Program-made: the position numbers and the translations under genes
Notes under the pieces: generated by a model
Seen by the model: the letters and a program-made list of their open reading frames with translations, nothing else
Told to the model about the DNA's origin: nothing
Databases searched by the model: none
Part shown: in pieces, positions 8,262-15,650 of the stretch
Layout: every line of letters begins with the position of its first letter
Numbering within the stretch: position 1 is the first letter of the stretch
Source of the DNA: JTS-RE9 sp964649195
GTDB taxonomy: Bacteria; Planctomycetota; Phycisphaerae; Phycisphaerales; Phycisphaeraceae
Length of the DNA: 21,380 nt
Assembly: GCA_964649195.1 (NCBI GenBank)
Contig: CAZYPK010000085.1
Span: forward strand, 1 to 21,380
Direction: 5' to 3'

Positions 8262-8831
8262 ATGTTAGGCCATCATGCGGCCGTGGATGACTCATCCCCT
8301 CAATCCCCGCAGGCGCCCGCAGGGCAGATGCTCATCTATCAGGATGGCTCGCTGTCGCTCAATGTGCGGCTCGACGGGCAGACGGTGTGGCTGACGCAGA
8401 AGCTGATCGCCGAGTTGTATCAGGTGACTGTGCCGACAGTCAACGAGCATCTGCGCAATGTTTTCGACGATCGTGAACTGGGTGCGGAGGCAACTATTCG
8501 GAAATTCCGAATAGTTCAAATCGAGGGCGGCAGACAGGTCAGCCGTGAGGTCGAACACTACAACCTCGAAGCCATCCTCGCCGTCGGCTACCGCGTCCGT
8601 TCCCCGCGCGGCACGCAGTTCCGCCAGTGGGCCACCAGCCGGCTCAGCGAACTGCTGGTGAAGGGGTTCACGTTGGATGATGAACGCATCAAGGCGGGCC
8701 AATCAATCGGCGCGGATTACTTTGACGAACTGCTCTCGCGCATCCGGCGGACTGCCGGCGCCATCAATCGCCGGCGGGTGATGACAAGGGGGAATTTTAC
8801 GAATTTTGTGAATTTTAACCCTGTCAAATGA
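8262..8831 (+). pseudogene. RhuM-family protein, 3'-truncated
   Basis: A 189-codon open frame whose residues ~23-160 match the N-terminal part of the virulence RhuM family (PF13310): GQMLIYQDG, VWLTQKLIAELYQVTVPTVNEHL (a predicted HTH), FRIVQIEGGRQVSREVEHYN, and YRVRSPRGTQFRQWATSRL. The match ends shortly after GADYFDELLSRIR; full proteins are about 300 residues or more, so roughly the second half is gone. The last codons (NFTNFVNFNPVK) come from a 9-bp tandem repeat at 8792-8818 and are unlikely to be functional. The ribosome binding site is weak. RhuM genes are common in genomic islands, and their role is poorly defined. A stable HTH-only protein could still be made, hence moderate confidence in pseudogene status. 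Confidence 0.75.
8792..8818 (+). repeat. Three imperfect 9-bp tandem repeats at the end of the RhuM remnant
   Basis: GAATTTTAC, GAATTTTGT and GAATTTTAA follow one another directly and are followed by CCCTGTCAAA. This AT-rich block contrasts sharply with the GC-rich surroundings. It supplies the stop region of the truncated RhuM frame, so it appears to mark the truncation point. Confidence 0.8.
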
Positions 8832-8958
8832 CTCTAGCGCAAAAAGTGTGATTCAATGCGGGGCCTCGGCGGACGTGCGTTGGAGGGGTTCGGGAGCGTT
8901 TGTCGTTCGTGTTCATTTGTCGTTTGCAGGGTGTTTCATTTTTTTTCAGAAGGAAAGG

Positions 8959-10263
8959 ATGAGTACAATGAGATCTCGATTTTTGCTGACCGTTTCGGCC
9001 TTGGCGGCCTGCCTCGGGTTGATTCAGGACACGAAGGCGGTCACGCTTTCGCAGGACAAGCCATACGCTTATTTCCTGAATGTTCCGGGCGTTCCCGCCA
9101 ACTTTTACCTGGACACGCCTCACGCGGTGAACACGCTGGGCCTGGGCGTGTATTCGACGGGCGACCTGACCGACGGCGTACTCCAGCCTGCGGCCGGCAT
9201 CACGAACAACCCCAGCCCGGCGATCGCGATGTATCGGCCGCTCGCCGAGGGCGGAGCGCCGGCGGTGGAGATCATCTTCGACCTGGGGCAGGTCTCGACG
9301 GTGCAGGACATTGTCATCGGCGCCGTGTCCCGCAACTGCTGCGCCTCTGGCGGCGACCTGCCGAGCGGCGTGAACATCTCCTTCAGCGCCGCCACCGATG
9401 CCGCCGCCGACTTCGGCGCCGCCACGAACTTCAGCCTCTGGGCGGTGAACTTCCTGCCCGGCGCCAACAGCGGCAGCTCCGTGCGCGATGACATGACGCT
9501 GAGCATCGGCGGCGAGTCGGCGCGGTATGTCAAGGTCGCGTTCGAGGGCATCACCAGCCGCGACCGCTACTTCCTCGATGAGATCGCCATCAACGGCGAC
9601 GCGCCGCCCCCGCCGGCCAATCTTTTGAACCTGTCCGAAGGCAAGAGCTACGCCTATTACCAGACCGTGCCCGGCCAGGCCCCGTACTACAACGACGATC
9701 CACATGCCGTGAACACCGGCGGCCTGGGCGTGTTCAGCGCCGGCGACCTGACCGACGGCGTCGTCGGAACCGGCTCGACGGACGCGGACCTCCCCGCCAG
9801 CCCGGTCGTCGCCATCTACGGCGGCGCAGGTGCCGTTCCGGTTCCGGTCGATATCGTCTTCGATCTCGAAGACGTTTACGAAATCCACAGCATCGTCATC
9901 GGCACCTCGCTGCGAGGCAACAACGGCACGTTCGGCAACTTCGCGCCCGATGACGTCCTGATCGGATTCAGCACCACCGGTGAATTGCCGGCGGATTTCA
10001 TCACCCTCACGCAGTACGCCCTGTGGGCCACCTCCGATCCGCTGGGGCTGGGCCATCACGAGAAGACGCTGACGTTCGGCGGCGAGCTGGCGCGGTATGT
10101 CCTGCTTTCGTTCAACGGGCAGGCCACGGAGAAGTACGTGCTCGATGAAATCACCATCAACGGCATCGCGCCGCCGGTCATCCCGGAGCCCGCCTCCCTG
10201 GCCCTGATGGCGATGTCCGGCCTGGTGTTGTTCCGCCGCAGGCGAATCGCCCGGCTCGCCTGA
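8959..10263 (+). CDS. PEP-CTERM protein with two discoidin-like repeats
   Basis: A 434-residue exported protein. The frame opens at 8848, but AGGAAAGG immediately before the ATG at 8959 (and 9 bases before a second ATG at 8968) and a following signal peptide (MRSRFLLTVSALAACLG, cleavage near TKA-VT) decide the start. Two homologous ~200-residue repeats follow. Each opens L-S-x-x-K-x-Y-A-Y, then HAVNT-x-GLGV, GDLTDGV, I-x-FDL, IVIG, and closes with GGE-x-ARYV and LDEI-x-ING. This resembles an F5/8 type C (discoidin) carbohydrate-binding fold. The C-terminus has VIPEPAS, a hydrophobic helix and FRRRRIAR, a PEP-CTERM exosortase signal. A surface or matrix protein, possibly glycan binding (inference). 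Repeat copy C starts 27 bases after the stop. Confidence 0.9.
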   Translation: MSTMRSRFLLTVSALAACLGLIQDTKAVTLSQDKPYAYFLNVPGVPANFYLDTPHAVNTLGLGVYSTGDLTDGVLQPAAGITNNPSPAIAMYRPLAEGGAPAVEIIFDLGQVSTVQDIVIGAVSRNCCASGGDLPSGVNISFSAATDAAADFGAATNFSLWAVNFLPGANSGSSVRDDMTLSIGGESARYVKVAFEGITSRDRYFLDEIAINGDAPPPPANLLNLSEGKSYAYYQTVPGQAPYYNDDPHAVNTGGLGVFSAGDLTDGVVGTGSTDADLPASPVVAIYGGAGAVPVPVDIVFDLEDVYEIHSIVIGTSLRGNNGTFGNFAPDDVLIGFSTTGELPADFITLTQYALWATSDPLGLGHHEKTLTFGGELARYVLLSFNGQATEKYVLDEITINGIAPPVIPEPASLALMAMSGLVLFRRRRIARLA

Positions 10264-10290
10264 GCACCACCTGAGTTCGGGATAAGAGCG

Positions 10291-10462
10291 AGCCGCGACG
10301 TGACACGTCGCGGAGATCAACAGCCTGAAGGGGTGTTCATGCACACCCTGCGTCACAAACCTCGAACATCCCCGCGCGATACGGGCGCTTTCATCCGGCA
10401 TCCTTCGTAAAAATGACCACCCTTCTTACCGTTCACGTCCGCGACTCGTTGAGTCGCGGCTC
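10291..10462 (+). repeat. Hairpin-ended 172-bp repeat, copy C
   Basis: Complete copy, same orientation as A and B. The left hairpin at 10293-10313 is almost a perfect palindrome (arms CCGCGACGTG and CACGTCGCGG around one A). The right hairpin at 10439-10459 is identical to those of copies A and B. The body is diverged from B but closer to D (for example AACAGCCTGAAGG and GTGTTCAT-CACACC are shared with D). It follows the stop codon of the discoidin-like PEP-CTERM gene. Confidence 0.92.
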
Positions 10463-10557
10463 GTGGCGGAAGCTGGTGGTATTTTCTTGGCACCACGGCG
10501 GGTACATGAGCCGAAATGCCTGCAAGTTCGATCCCCGGACACTTGTCGTTGCGCGAA

Positions 10558-10986
10558 TCAAGCCACACACATCTGAGCTTCGGCATCCGACTCCTTGGCG
10601 ACTTCGATGAGCTTCTTGTAGGACGCGACCGTTGGCACATCGTCCGGCTTGAGGTCGGCAGCGGTCCAGAGGCGGGCGAGAAAGATGTGTTCCAGTCTTA
10701 CCCGACCATCCTGCACCTCGATCTTGAATCCGGGAAACTTCCGGAGCATGTTTTTGCAGAAAGGAGTGATGCCCTTGATGAGCGAGCCGATCACCTCGTG
10801 CGTCTCCTGGCTGTAATAGACGGTCACGAGATCATCGACGCGCTCGCCATAAAAGGGTTCGGGCTTGGCGAGAAATTCGATGCAATCCCCATCGGCATCG
10901 TAGGTGGCGGTCGGCTTGAACTCCCCGGCGTCCTGGGCCAACCGCAGCATTTGCCGGGCAAATTCGTCGTTTGGCATGGTCATCAT
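10558..10986 (-). CDS. Unrecognised 142-residue protein, second gene of a two-gene operon
   Basis: I do not recognise a family with confidence. The frame opens at 11064, but the ATG at 10986 overlaps the stop of the upstream gene (ATGA), indicating translational coupling, so that start is chosen (MMTMPNDEFARQMLRLAQDA). The central segment YDADGDCIEFLAKPEPFYGE followed by VDDLVTVYYSQETHEVIGSL resembles the short beta-strand pattern of DUF2283-like proteins, many of which accompany toxin-like genes. The protein is soluble, acidic and carries no signal peptide. With its partner it may form a toxin-antitoxin pair in which this is the second, possibly antitoxin, component (inference). Confidence 0.75.
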   Translation of the reverse strand: MMTMPNDEFARQMLRLAQDAGEFKPTATYDADGDCIEFLAKPEPFYGERVDDLVTVYYSQETHEVIGSLIKGITPFCKNMLRKFPGFKIEVQDGRVRLEHIFLARLWTAADLKPDDVPTVASYKKLIEVAKESDAEAQMCVA

Positions 10987-11414
10987 CGTAGTCTCTGCTT
11001 GAAGCGGATCGCGTGATCCACGGGTAAATCCGGATTGTCCGGGTCGGCTTTCTCCCAGCGCCAATTGTAGGCGACACCTTCATCATTCACGAACACGAGA
11101 AAAACCTGACCGGGATAAGGCCGCCGCTCCGTGCCATCGGCGGCGAAGGCTTTGTCGGGCCTGCCACTATAACATCGCCAGCCGGCGCCTGTGCGGTCCT
11201 CGTCCTCATCGCGCCGCAAGCCCTGAAAAATCGCCGTCGGCCGCTGGAGAATCATCGGCACAAGGAATGCGCATTCTTTGGCATTTCCCATGCCTCGTCT
11301 GGCCACGGTCTGCATTCGATCATGCGAAATCTGGACGACGCAGGGTTTGCCGTTGTCGGGATCCACAGCAGGCAATTTGAGGTGCTCGCGTCGTGTTTCG
11401 CCCTGATCGGACAT
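10983..11414 (-). CDS. Unrecognised 143-residue protein, first gene of a two-gene operon
   Basis: No family recognised with confidence. Features: KLPAVDPDNGKPCVVQISHDR near the start, then AFLVPMILQRPTAIFQGL, GWRCYSGRP, YPGQVFLVFVNDEGVAYNW and a charged end RFKQRL. The alternation of an I-x-P-hydrophobic helix, a Trp/Tyr strand and a VFLVFVNDEG strand is reminiscent of small BECR-type (RelE/barnase-like) RNase domains. That comparison is by eye and tentative. It overlaps the downstream gene by 4 bases (ATGA). No strong ribosome binding site is visible before the ATG at 11414. It lies divergent to the choice-of-anchor A gene, between two repeat-rich stretches. Confidence 0.72.
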   Translation of the reverse strand: MSDQGETRREHLKLPAVDPDNGKPCVVQISHDRMQTVARRGMGNAKECAFLVPMILQRPTAIFQGLRRDEDEDRTGAGWRCYSGRPDKAFAADGTERRPYPGQVFLVFVNDEGVAYNWRWEKADPDNPDLPVDHAIRFKQRLR

Positions 11415-11546
11415 GCATTAAGATTAATGAGAGGGGCATCATCGTGCAAACGACTGTGGATATCTCCGTTAAGTCACCACAATTCCAATCGGCACTCGAT
11501 TGTCTATCGCCTGCGCCTATGGCGCCATCATTTTACCGCCCGGGGC

Positions 11547-11574
11547 TTGATTTCCCTCTGATGCCGCCTACTCT
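11547..11574 (+). promoter_or_regulatory. Weak candidate promoter for the choice-of-anchor A gene
   Basis: TTGATT at 11547-11552 and TACTCT at 11569-11574 are separated by 16 bases, about 84 bases upstream of the start codon. Both hexamers deviate from consensus. The rest of the divergent 243-bp gap 11415-11657 shows no other clear signal. Confidence 0.25.
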
Positions 11575-11657
11575 TGTCCGACCGCACAACGCCCGATGTA
11601 GTAACAGGGCCCCGCCCGTGCGGTTTGAACCTGCCTTGAAAATCGGAAGGAGCAAAG

Positions 11658-12767
11658 ATGTTTTCCCTGCGTCATCAGTTGGCCGGGCTGTCGATCAGCG
11701 CCGGTCTCGTCGGTTCGGCCCTGGCGATCACCAGCGCCGATTTCCCGTTCGATCCGAAGCATTTCAACGTCTTCGCCGACGGCAACATCGGCACGTCCGG
11801 GCAACCCTACGGCTCCGATTATCAGGGCATCGCCGGCGTCACCGGTGATTTCTATGCCGCCGGCTTCTCGCTCCATGACATCGCCTCCTCCGGCCCGTCC
11901 ACCGGCGTGTCGCTCTATGCCGGCGGCAACGTCAACATCGCAGGCTCCATCAACCACGGCGGCGTCGAGGCCGGCGGCCACGTCAACGTCAACCATGCCT
12001 CCATCTTCGGCCACGTCAACGCCGGCGGAAACCTCGGCGGACCCGGCGGCACCGTCCATGGCAACGCCAACCTCGCCGGCGCCAAGACCACCGGCAACCC
12101 GCTCACCGTCACCGGCGCCGTCAACACCGGCGCCGTATTCACCCCCACCGTCAACCTCGACCTCGTCGCCTCCTACTTCCGTCAAGCCGGCCAAGGCTTC
12201 GCCGCGATGAACACCCACGTCGCCCATAGCGAAGTCCTCTGGGGCGGCGAGATGAATGTCACCCTCCACTCAGGCCTGAACATCCTCAACCTCACCGCCG
12301 CCCAGTTCAATCCGCTCTGGGAACTGGACATCACCGGCCAGGCCGACTCCTTCCTCGTCGTCAACATCACCGACAGCGGCGCGATCAACCTCGACGCCCT
12401 CACCTTCCTCTTCAACGGCATCGGCCAGGACGACGTGCTCATCAACATCGCCAACGCCGACAGCCTCACCTTCAGCGGCGGCCAGTGGGTCTCCATCCTC
12501 GCCATCGACACCATGGTCAACTTCCAGCACGGCGTCCTCGCCGGCAACCTGATCACCGGCAACCTCACCGGCAGCGGCCAGGTCAACCACGGCTTCTTCA
12601 GCCACTACGACATGGGCATCCCGCCCACCGGCCTCGAACCGCCGCCCCTGCAACCCGAGGGCGAAGCCAACACCGCCATCCCCGAACCTGCAAGCATCCT
12701 CCTGCTCACCCTCGCCGGCGGCCTGCTGCTCCGCCGCACGCGCCGAGAGGCGGGCACTTGCACCTGA
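11658..12767 (+). CDS. Choice-of-anchor A family PEP-CTERM protein
   Basis: A 369-residue exported protein. AGGAG lies 5 bases before the ATG. A signal peptide (MFSLRHQLAGLSISAGLVGSALA) is followed by a choice-of-anchor A domain (~28-310): FNVFADGNIGTSG, a Gly/Asn-rich stretch of short beta repeats (AGGNVNIAGSINHGGVEAGG, then a similar VNAGGNLGGPGG unit), and a later LNILNLTAAQF / FLVVNITDSGAI segment. The C-terminus has AIPEPASILLLTLAGGLLLR then RTRRE, a PEP-CTERM signal, so it is expected to be processed by an exosortase and sorted to the envelope or matrix. The function is unknown. It faces hemB convergently across an inverted repeat. Confidence 0.92.
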   Translation: MFSLRHQLAGLSISAGLVGSALAITSADFPFDPKHFNVFADGNIGTSGQPYGSDYQGIAGVTGDFYAAGFSLHDIASSGPSTGVSLYAGGNVNIAGSINHGGVEAGGHVNVNHASIFGHVNAGGNLGGPGGTVHGNANLAGAKTTGNPLTVTGAVNTGAVFTPTVNLDLVASYFRQAGQGFAAMNTHVAHSEVLWGGEMNVTLHSGLNILNLTAAQFNPLWELDITGQADSFLVVNITDSGAINLDALTFLFNGIGQDDVLINIANADSLTFSGGQWVSILAIDTMVNFQHGVLAGNLITGNLTGSGQVNHGFFSHYDMGIPPTGLEPPPLQPEGEANTAIPEPASILLLTLAGGLLLRRTRREAGTCT

Positions 12768-12813
12768 TTTCCACGCCTGGTCGTGCCGCGCCTTCCGCGT
12801 CAGGTGTCATGTA

Positions 12814-12926
12814 CAGGGGACAGGGGGCAGGAGACAGAGATTTGAGATTTGAGATTTGAAATTATTTTCAGATTTTCCATAACCGACCTCTGACCTCTGA
12901 CCTCTGTCTCCTGTTTCCTGTCCCTG
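12814..12926. repeat. Inverted repeat with two heptanucleotide arrays
   Basis: Arms of about 25 bases at 12814-12839 (CAGGGGACAGGGGGCAGGAG...) and 12902-12926 (...CTCCTGTTTCCTGTCCCTG) are imperfect reverse complements. Between them lie GAGATTT three times (12837-12857) and, at the other side, GACCTCT three times (12885-12905). The element fills the gap between the convergent PEP-CTERM and hemB genes and could act as a bidirectional 3'-end structure. It reads as a dispersed intergenic element rather than a gene. Confidence 0.82.
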
Positions 12927-12944
12927 CTCCCGCCCCCGTCCTCC

Positions 12945-13952
12945 TCACCCCTCCAGCCAATCCAGCAATGACGGCGCGAAGTAGGTCACAATGAGGTCGG
13001 CCCCCGCGCGGCGGATGGCGTAGGTGGTTTCGAGCGCCGCCTGTTTCAGGTCGAGCCAGCCGCGATCGGCCGCCGCGTGCAGCATGGCGTATTCGCCGCT
13101 GACGTGGTAGGCCGCCACCGGCGCATCGCACGCCTGCCGCACCTGATGAATCACATCGAGGTACGCCGCCGCCGGTTTGACCATCACCATGTCCGCGCCC
13201 TGGGCCAGGTCCGCTTCGAGTTCCGGCCGCCATTCGCGCGACCTGCGGAAATCCATCTGGTACCCCTTGCGATCGCCGAACTTCATGCCGCCTTCGCCGG
13301 CTTCGCGGAAGGGGCCGTAGAAGTGGGAGGCGTACTTGACGCTGTAGGAAAGGATCGCGGTTTGGGTGAAGGACGCCCCATCCAGCGCCGAGCGGATCGC
13401 CCCGACCATGCCGTCCATCATGCCCGAAGGCGCGACGACATCGGCCCCGGCCCCGGCCTGCGCCACGGCTGTTTTCGCCAGGGATTCGAGCGTGCGATCG
13501 TTATCGACGATCCAGTGCCCATCCTCGCCAAGCTCGCCGCAGTGACCGTGATCGGTGTATTCGCAGAAGCACAAATCGGCATACATCACCGCATCAACGC
13601 CCTGCTCGCGCACCATCGCCAGCGTGCGGTTGACCGGGGCATCGGCGCTGCTTGCGAAGCTGCCTTGCGCATCCTTCTTCGACGCCGGCGTGACCCCGAA
13701 AAGAATGAACTGAAACAGCCCCCGCCGGGAAAGATCGCCGATCAGCTTCACCGCATCCTTCACCGGCCACTGACTGACGCCGGGCATCGAGGCGACGGGC
13801 CTGGGGCCATCCATCTCGCCGACAAACAGCGGCAGCACCAGATGGCGCGGCGCCAGCGAAACATCCGCCACCGCTTCACGAAGCAGAGGACCACGACGAA
13901 GCCGACGCAGACGCCGCATGGGAAAGTGAGGTTCCGACATCCGGTGCATCAT
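12945..13952 (-). CDS. hemB: Porphobilinogen synthase (delta-aminolevulinic acid dehydratase)
   Basis: A 335-residue cytoplasmic enzyme condensing two 5-aminolevulinate molecules to porphobilinogen in tetrapyrrole (heme) synthesis. Schiff-base lysines are visible in SVKYASHFYGP (K206) and MVMVKPAAAYLD (K259). A three-cysteine zinc site is present in DLCFCEYTDHGHCGE (C128, C130, C138), so this is the zinc-dependent type. N-terminal FPMRRLRRLRR and the C-terminal IVTYFA segment are typical. The frame opens at 14051, but the ATG at 13952 has GGGAGAGG 7 bases upstream and gives the usual family length. An in-frame ATG at 13940 (MSEPHFPMRR) is an alternative. The ribosome binding site lies inside a hairpin (13961-13978). 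It is divergent from the methyltransferase gene. Confidence 0.97.
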   Translation of the reverse strand: MMHRMSEPHFPMRRLRRLRRGPLLREAVADVSLAPRHLVLPLFVGEMDGPRPVASMPGVSQWPVKDAVKLIGDLSRRGLFQFILFGVTPASKKDAQGSFASSADAPVNRTLAMVREQGVDAVMYADLCFCEYTDHGHCGELGEDGHWIVDNDRTLESLAKTAVAQAGAGADVVAPSGMMDGMVGAIRSALDGASFTQTAILSYSVKYASHFYGPFREAGEGGMKFGDRKGYQMDFRRSREWRPELEADLAQGADMVMVKPAAAYLDVIHQVRQACDAPVAAYHVSGEYAMLHAAADRGWLDLKQAALETTYAIRRAGADLIVTYFAPSLLDWLEG

Positions 13953-13960
13953 AGCTTCGC

Positions 13961-13978
13961 CCTCTCCCCAGGGAGAGG
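13961..13978 (-). promoter_or_regulatory. Hairpin covering the hemB ribosome binding site
   Basis: On the minus strand CCTCTCCC, a TG loop and GGGAGAGG form a perfect 8-bp stem ending 8 bases before the hemB start. The 3' arm is the only good Shine-Dalgarno sequence, so the folded mRNA would hide it. It may equally be a small dispersed palindrome that landed here. Confidence 0.6.
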
Positions 13979-14053
13979 ACATAACATCGACATCGCTTTT
14001 CAACACCGTTACGATGCCCGCCGACGGGTCATGATGAAAGGCGATGAACACTC

Positions 14054-14815
14054 ATGCGGCGATGGTGGACTGAAAAGCTCAAGCAACTGGTGCGCGTGCC
14101 GCTCTACAGATTTCTGCGCCGGGGCGGCCCGGCCTACGACTGTCCCATCTGCGGCTACCACGGACCGTTCAAGGACAAACGCATCAGCAAAACGCCCGAT
14201 GTCGTGCGGATCAGTTCCAAGTGCGTCGGCTGCACCGCGACCGAGCGGCACCGGATGCAGCATCTGGTCGTCGAGGAACACCTGGCCCACTGGAACGCGA
14301 GCCACAAAAGCCTGCTGCACATCGCCCCGGAGTTCTGCCTTCAACCGCGGCTGCGCTCGCTGTTTGGGACCTATCACACCGCCGACCTTTTTCGCGGGGA
14401 TGTGGACTTCAACGAGGACATCCAGAAAATGTCCTTCGCCCCGGACAGCTACGACTGCGTTTTTGTCTCCCGCGTGCTGACCATTCCGCCGGACCTGGAC
14501 GCATCGCTGCGCGAAGTCCGGCGGGTGCTCAGGCCCGGCGGATTGGCCCTCATCTGCGAAACCTACACCCACGAGAAAACCGTCGAATACGGTCAGATGC
14601 GCAACGGTCGTTCGCGCATCATCGGCCTCGATCTGCTCGATCACATGGCCCGTCATTTTTCAAGGGTCGATCCGATTCTCTCCTCCCGTTACGACCCGAA
14701 ACATCAGTTGATCAACCGCATGATGATCGATGGCCGACCTTCGGATGACTATCCGCGGATGCTGCGCGTGCCGGGCGTCGGCTTCATGGACCTGGTGGCG
14801 TTGTGTCATGTCTGA
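14054..14815 (+). CDS. SAM-dependent methyltransferase with N-terminal zinc ribbon
   Basis: A 253-residue protein. The N-terminus carries a likely zinc ribbon, CPICG (C30, C33) and CVGCTATERHR (C57, C60). A class I Rossmann methyltransferase (~85-230) follows: motif I LLHIAPE, an acidic HTADLF segment, a YDCVFVSRVL core (family members usually have VLEH here), and LREVRRVLRPGGLALICET as post-motif. The 'CPxCG...ERHR...hIAPE' arrangement matches a methyltransferase type found near polysaccharide genes in several phyla; the substrate is unknown. AAAGG lies 12 bases before the ATG, which is long, so the start is moderately certain. The next gene starts 22 bases later on the same strand and is probably co-transcribed. 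Confidence 0.88.
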   Translation: MRRWWTEKLKQLVRVPLYRFLRRGGPAYDCPICGYHGPFKDKRISKTPDVVRISSKCVGCTATERHRMQHLVVEEHLAHWNASHKSLLHIAPEFCLQPRLRSLFGTYHTADLFRGDVDFNEDIQKMSFAPDSYDCVFVSRVLTIPPDLDASLREVRRVLRPGGLALICETYTHEKTVEYGQMRNGRSRIIGLDLLDHMARHFSRVDPILSSRYDPKHQLINRMMIDGRPSDDYPRMLRVPGVGFMDLVALCHV

Positions 14816-14837
14816 TCGATCGCTTCCGTGCAAGTGA

Positions 14838-15650
14838 ATGACCATGAGATTCATCACGCGATGGTTTCGACGCAGGCGCGACCTGGCGCTGCTTGCACCC
14901 CGCAGGCGGGAACTGGAGGCGGAACTGTCGCGCGCCCTGGGCGGCGCGGTCTCGCTGCAACCGGCGGCGACCAAGGGCGGGTACGACGAGGTGTTTTACG
15001 CCCGGCAACAAGGCCGATCAGTCGCGGTGGTGCGCATCAACAGCCCCTACAAGGAGAATCACGATCCCGTCGGCCCGCTCGATGCGGGCGTGCCCCTTGG
15101 ACCGCGCGATCGAATTGATCGGGAATGGCGGGCCTATTCGCGCCTCGCGCCGGCGGGGCTGGCGCCGCGGCCGATCTGGCGAGGCGAGGATGCGATGGCC
15201 TGCGCCTGGATGCCGTGGGATCGGGCGGCAGAGCTGTTGAAGAAACCCCGCGACCGATTCTGGCCGCTGATCGAGCGCATCATTCCCGCCATCGCCGCCA
15301 TGCACCGTCAAGAGGTGACCCATCTCGATCTGAACCTGGGCAACATCCTGAGCGCACCTGGCGGCGACGGCGTCGCCTTCATCGACTTCGAGTTCGGCCC
15401 GCGCCAAGGCGTCACCTGGCCGCAGCAGTGCGCGTATGACCATCTCCGACTGATCGACAACTGCTGCAAGCGAAGGCGCGGCGGGGCGGAGATGCTCGCC
15501 GACATCGACCGCCTGATCCGGCTGCTGGAAGAGCATGTCGATGCGGCGGCCCGCGACGCCGACATCGCCTTCAGCCTGGCGAAGCTGAACCTGCTGGCCG
15601 GGCAGCCTTCCCTTCTGACGGGGCTACGAACCCTTTTCCGCAAGCTGTAA
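14838..15650 (+). CDS. Protein-kinase-fold (lipopolysaccharide-kinase-like) protein
   Basis: A 270-residue protein with the catalytic core of the atypical kinase / LPS kinase fold: HLDLNLGNIL (D164 as catalytic base, N169 as metal ligand) and FIDFEFGP (D183 in the DFG position). The usual beta-3 lysine is not obvious; the matching strand reads VAVVRINSPYK, so R66 or K72 may replace it, and activity is not certain. The N-terminus is very Arg-rich (RFITRWFRRRRDL), possibly membrane-proximal. It may phosphorylate a sugar or lipid-linked glycan (inference from fold and neighbours). Start ATG 14838 or 14844; no strong ribosome binding site. Its last 27 bases overlap the 3' end of the convergent minus-strand gene. 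Confidence 0.83.
   Translation: MTMRFITRWFRRRRDLALLAPRRRELEAELSRALGGAVSLQPAATKGGYDEVFYARQQGRSVAVVRINSPYKENHDPVGPLDAGVPLGPRDRIDREWRAYSRLAPAGLAPRPIWRGEDAMACAWMPWDRAAELLKKPRDRFWPLIERIIPAIAAMHRQEVTHLDLNLGNILSAPGGDGVAFIDFEFGPRQGVTWPQQCAYDHLRLIDNCCKRRRGGAEMLADIDRLIRLLEEHVDAAARDADIAFSLAKLNLLAGQPSLLTGLRTLFRKL

Noticed and set aside
8824..10401. 525-codon minus-strand frame opposite the discoidin-like gene
   Set aside because: The plus strand has a signal peptide, internal repeats and a PEP-CTERM end; the minus frame has none.
10520..10540. tRNA T-arm-like GTTCGATCCCC
   Set aside because: The flanking stem bases do not pair and no anticodon or acceptor stem could be found.
13077..14480. 467-codon plus-strand frame
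   Set aside because: Shadow of hemB and of the start of the methyltransferase gene; His/Arg-rich without motifs.
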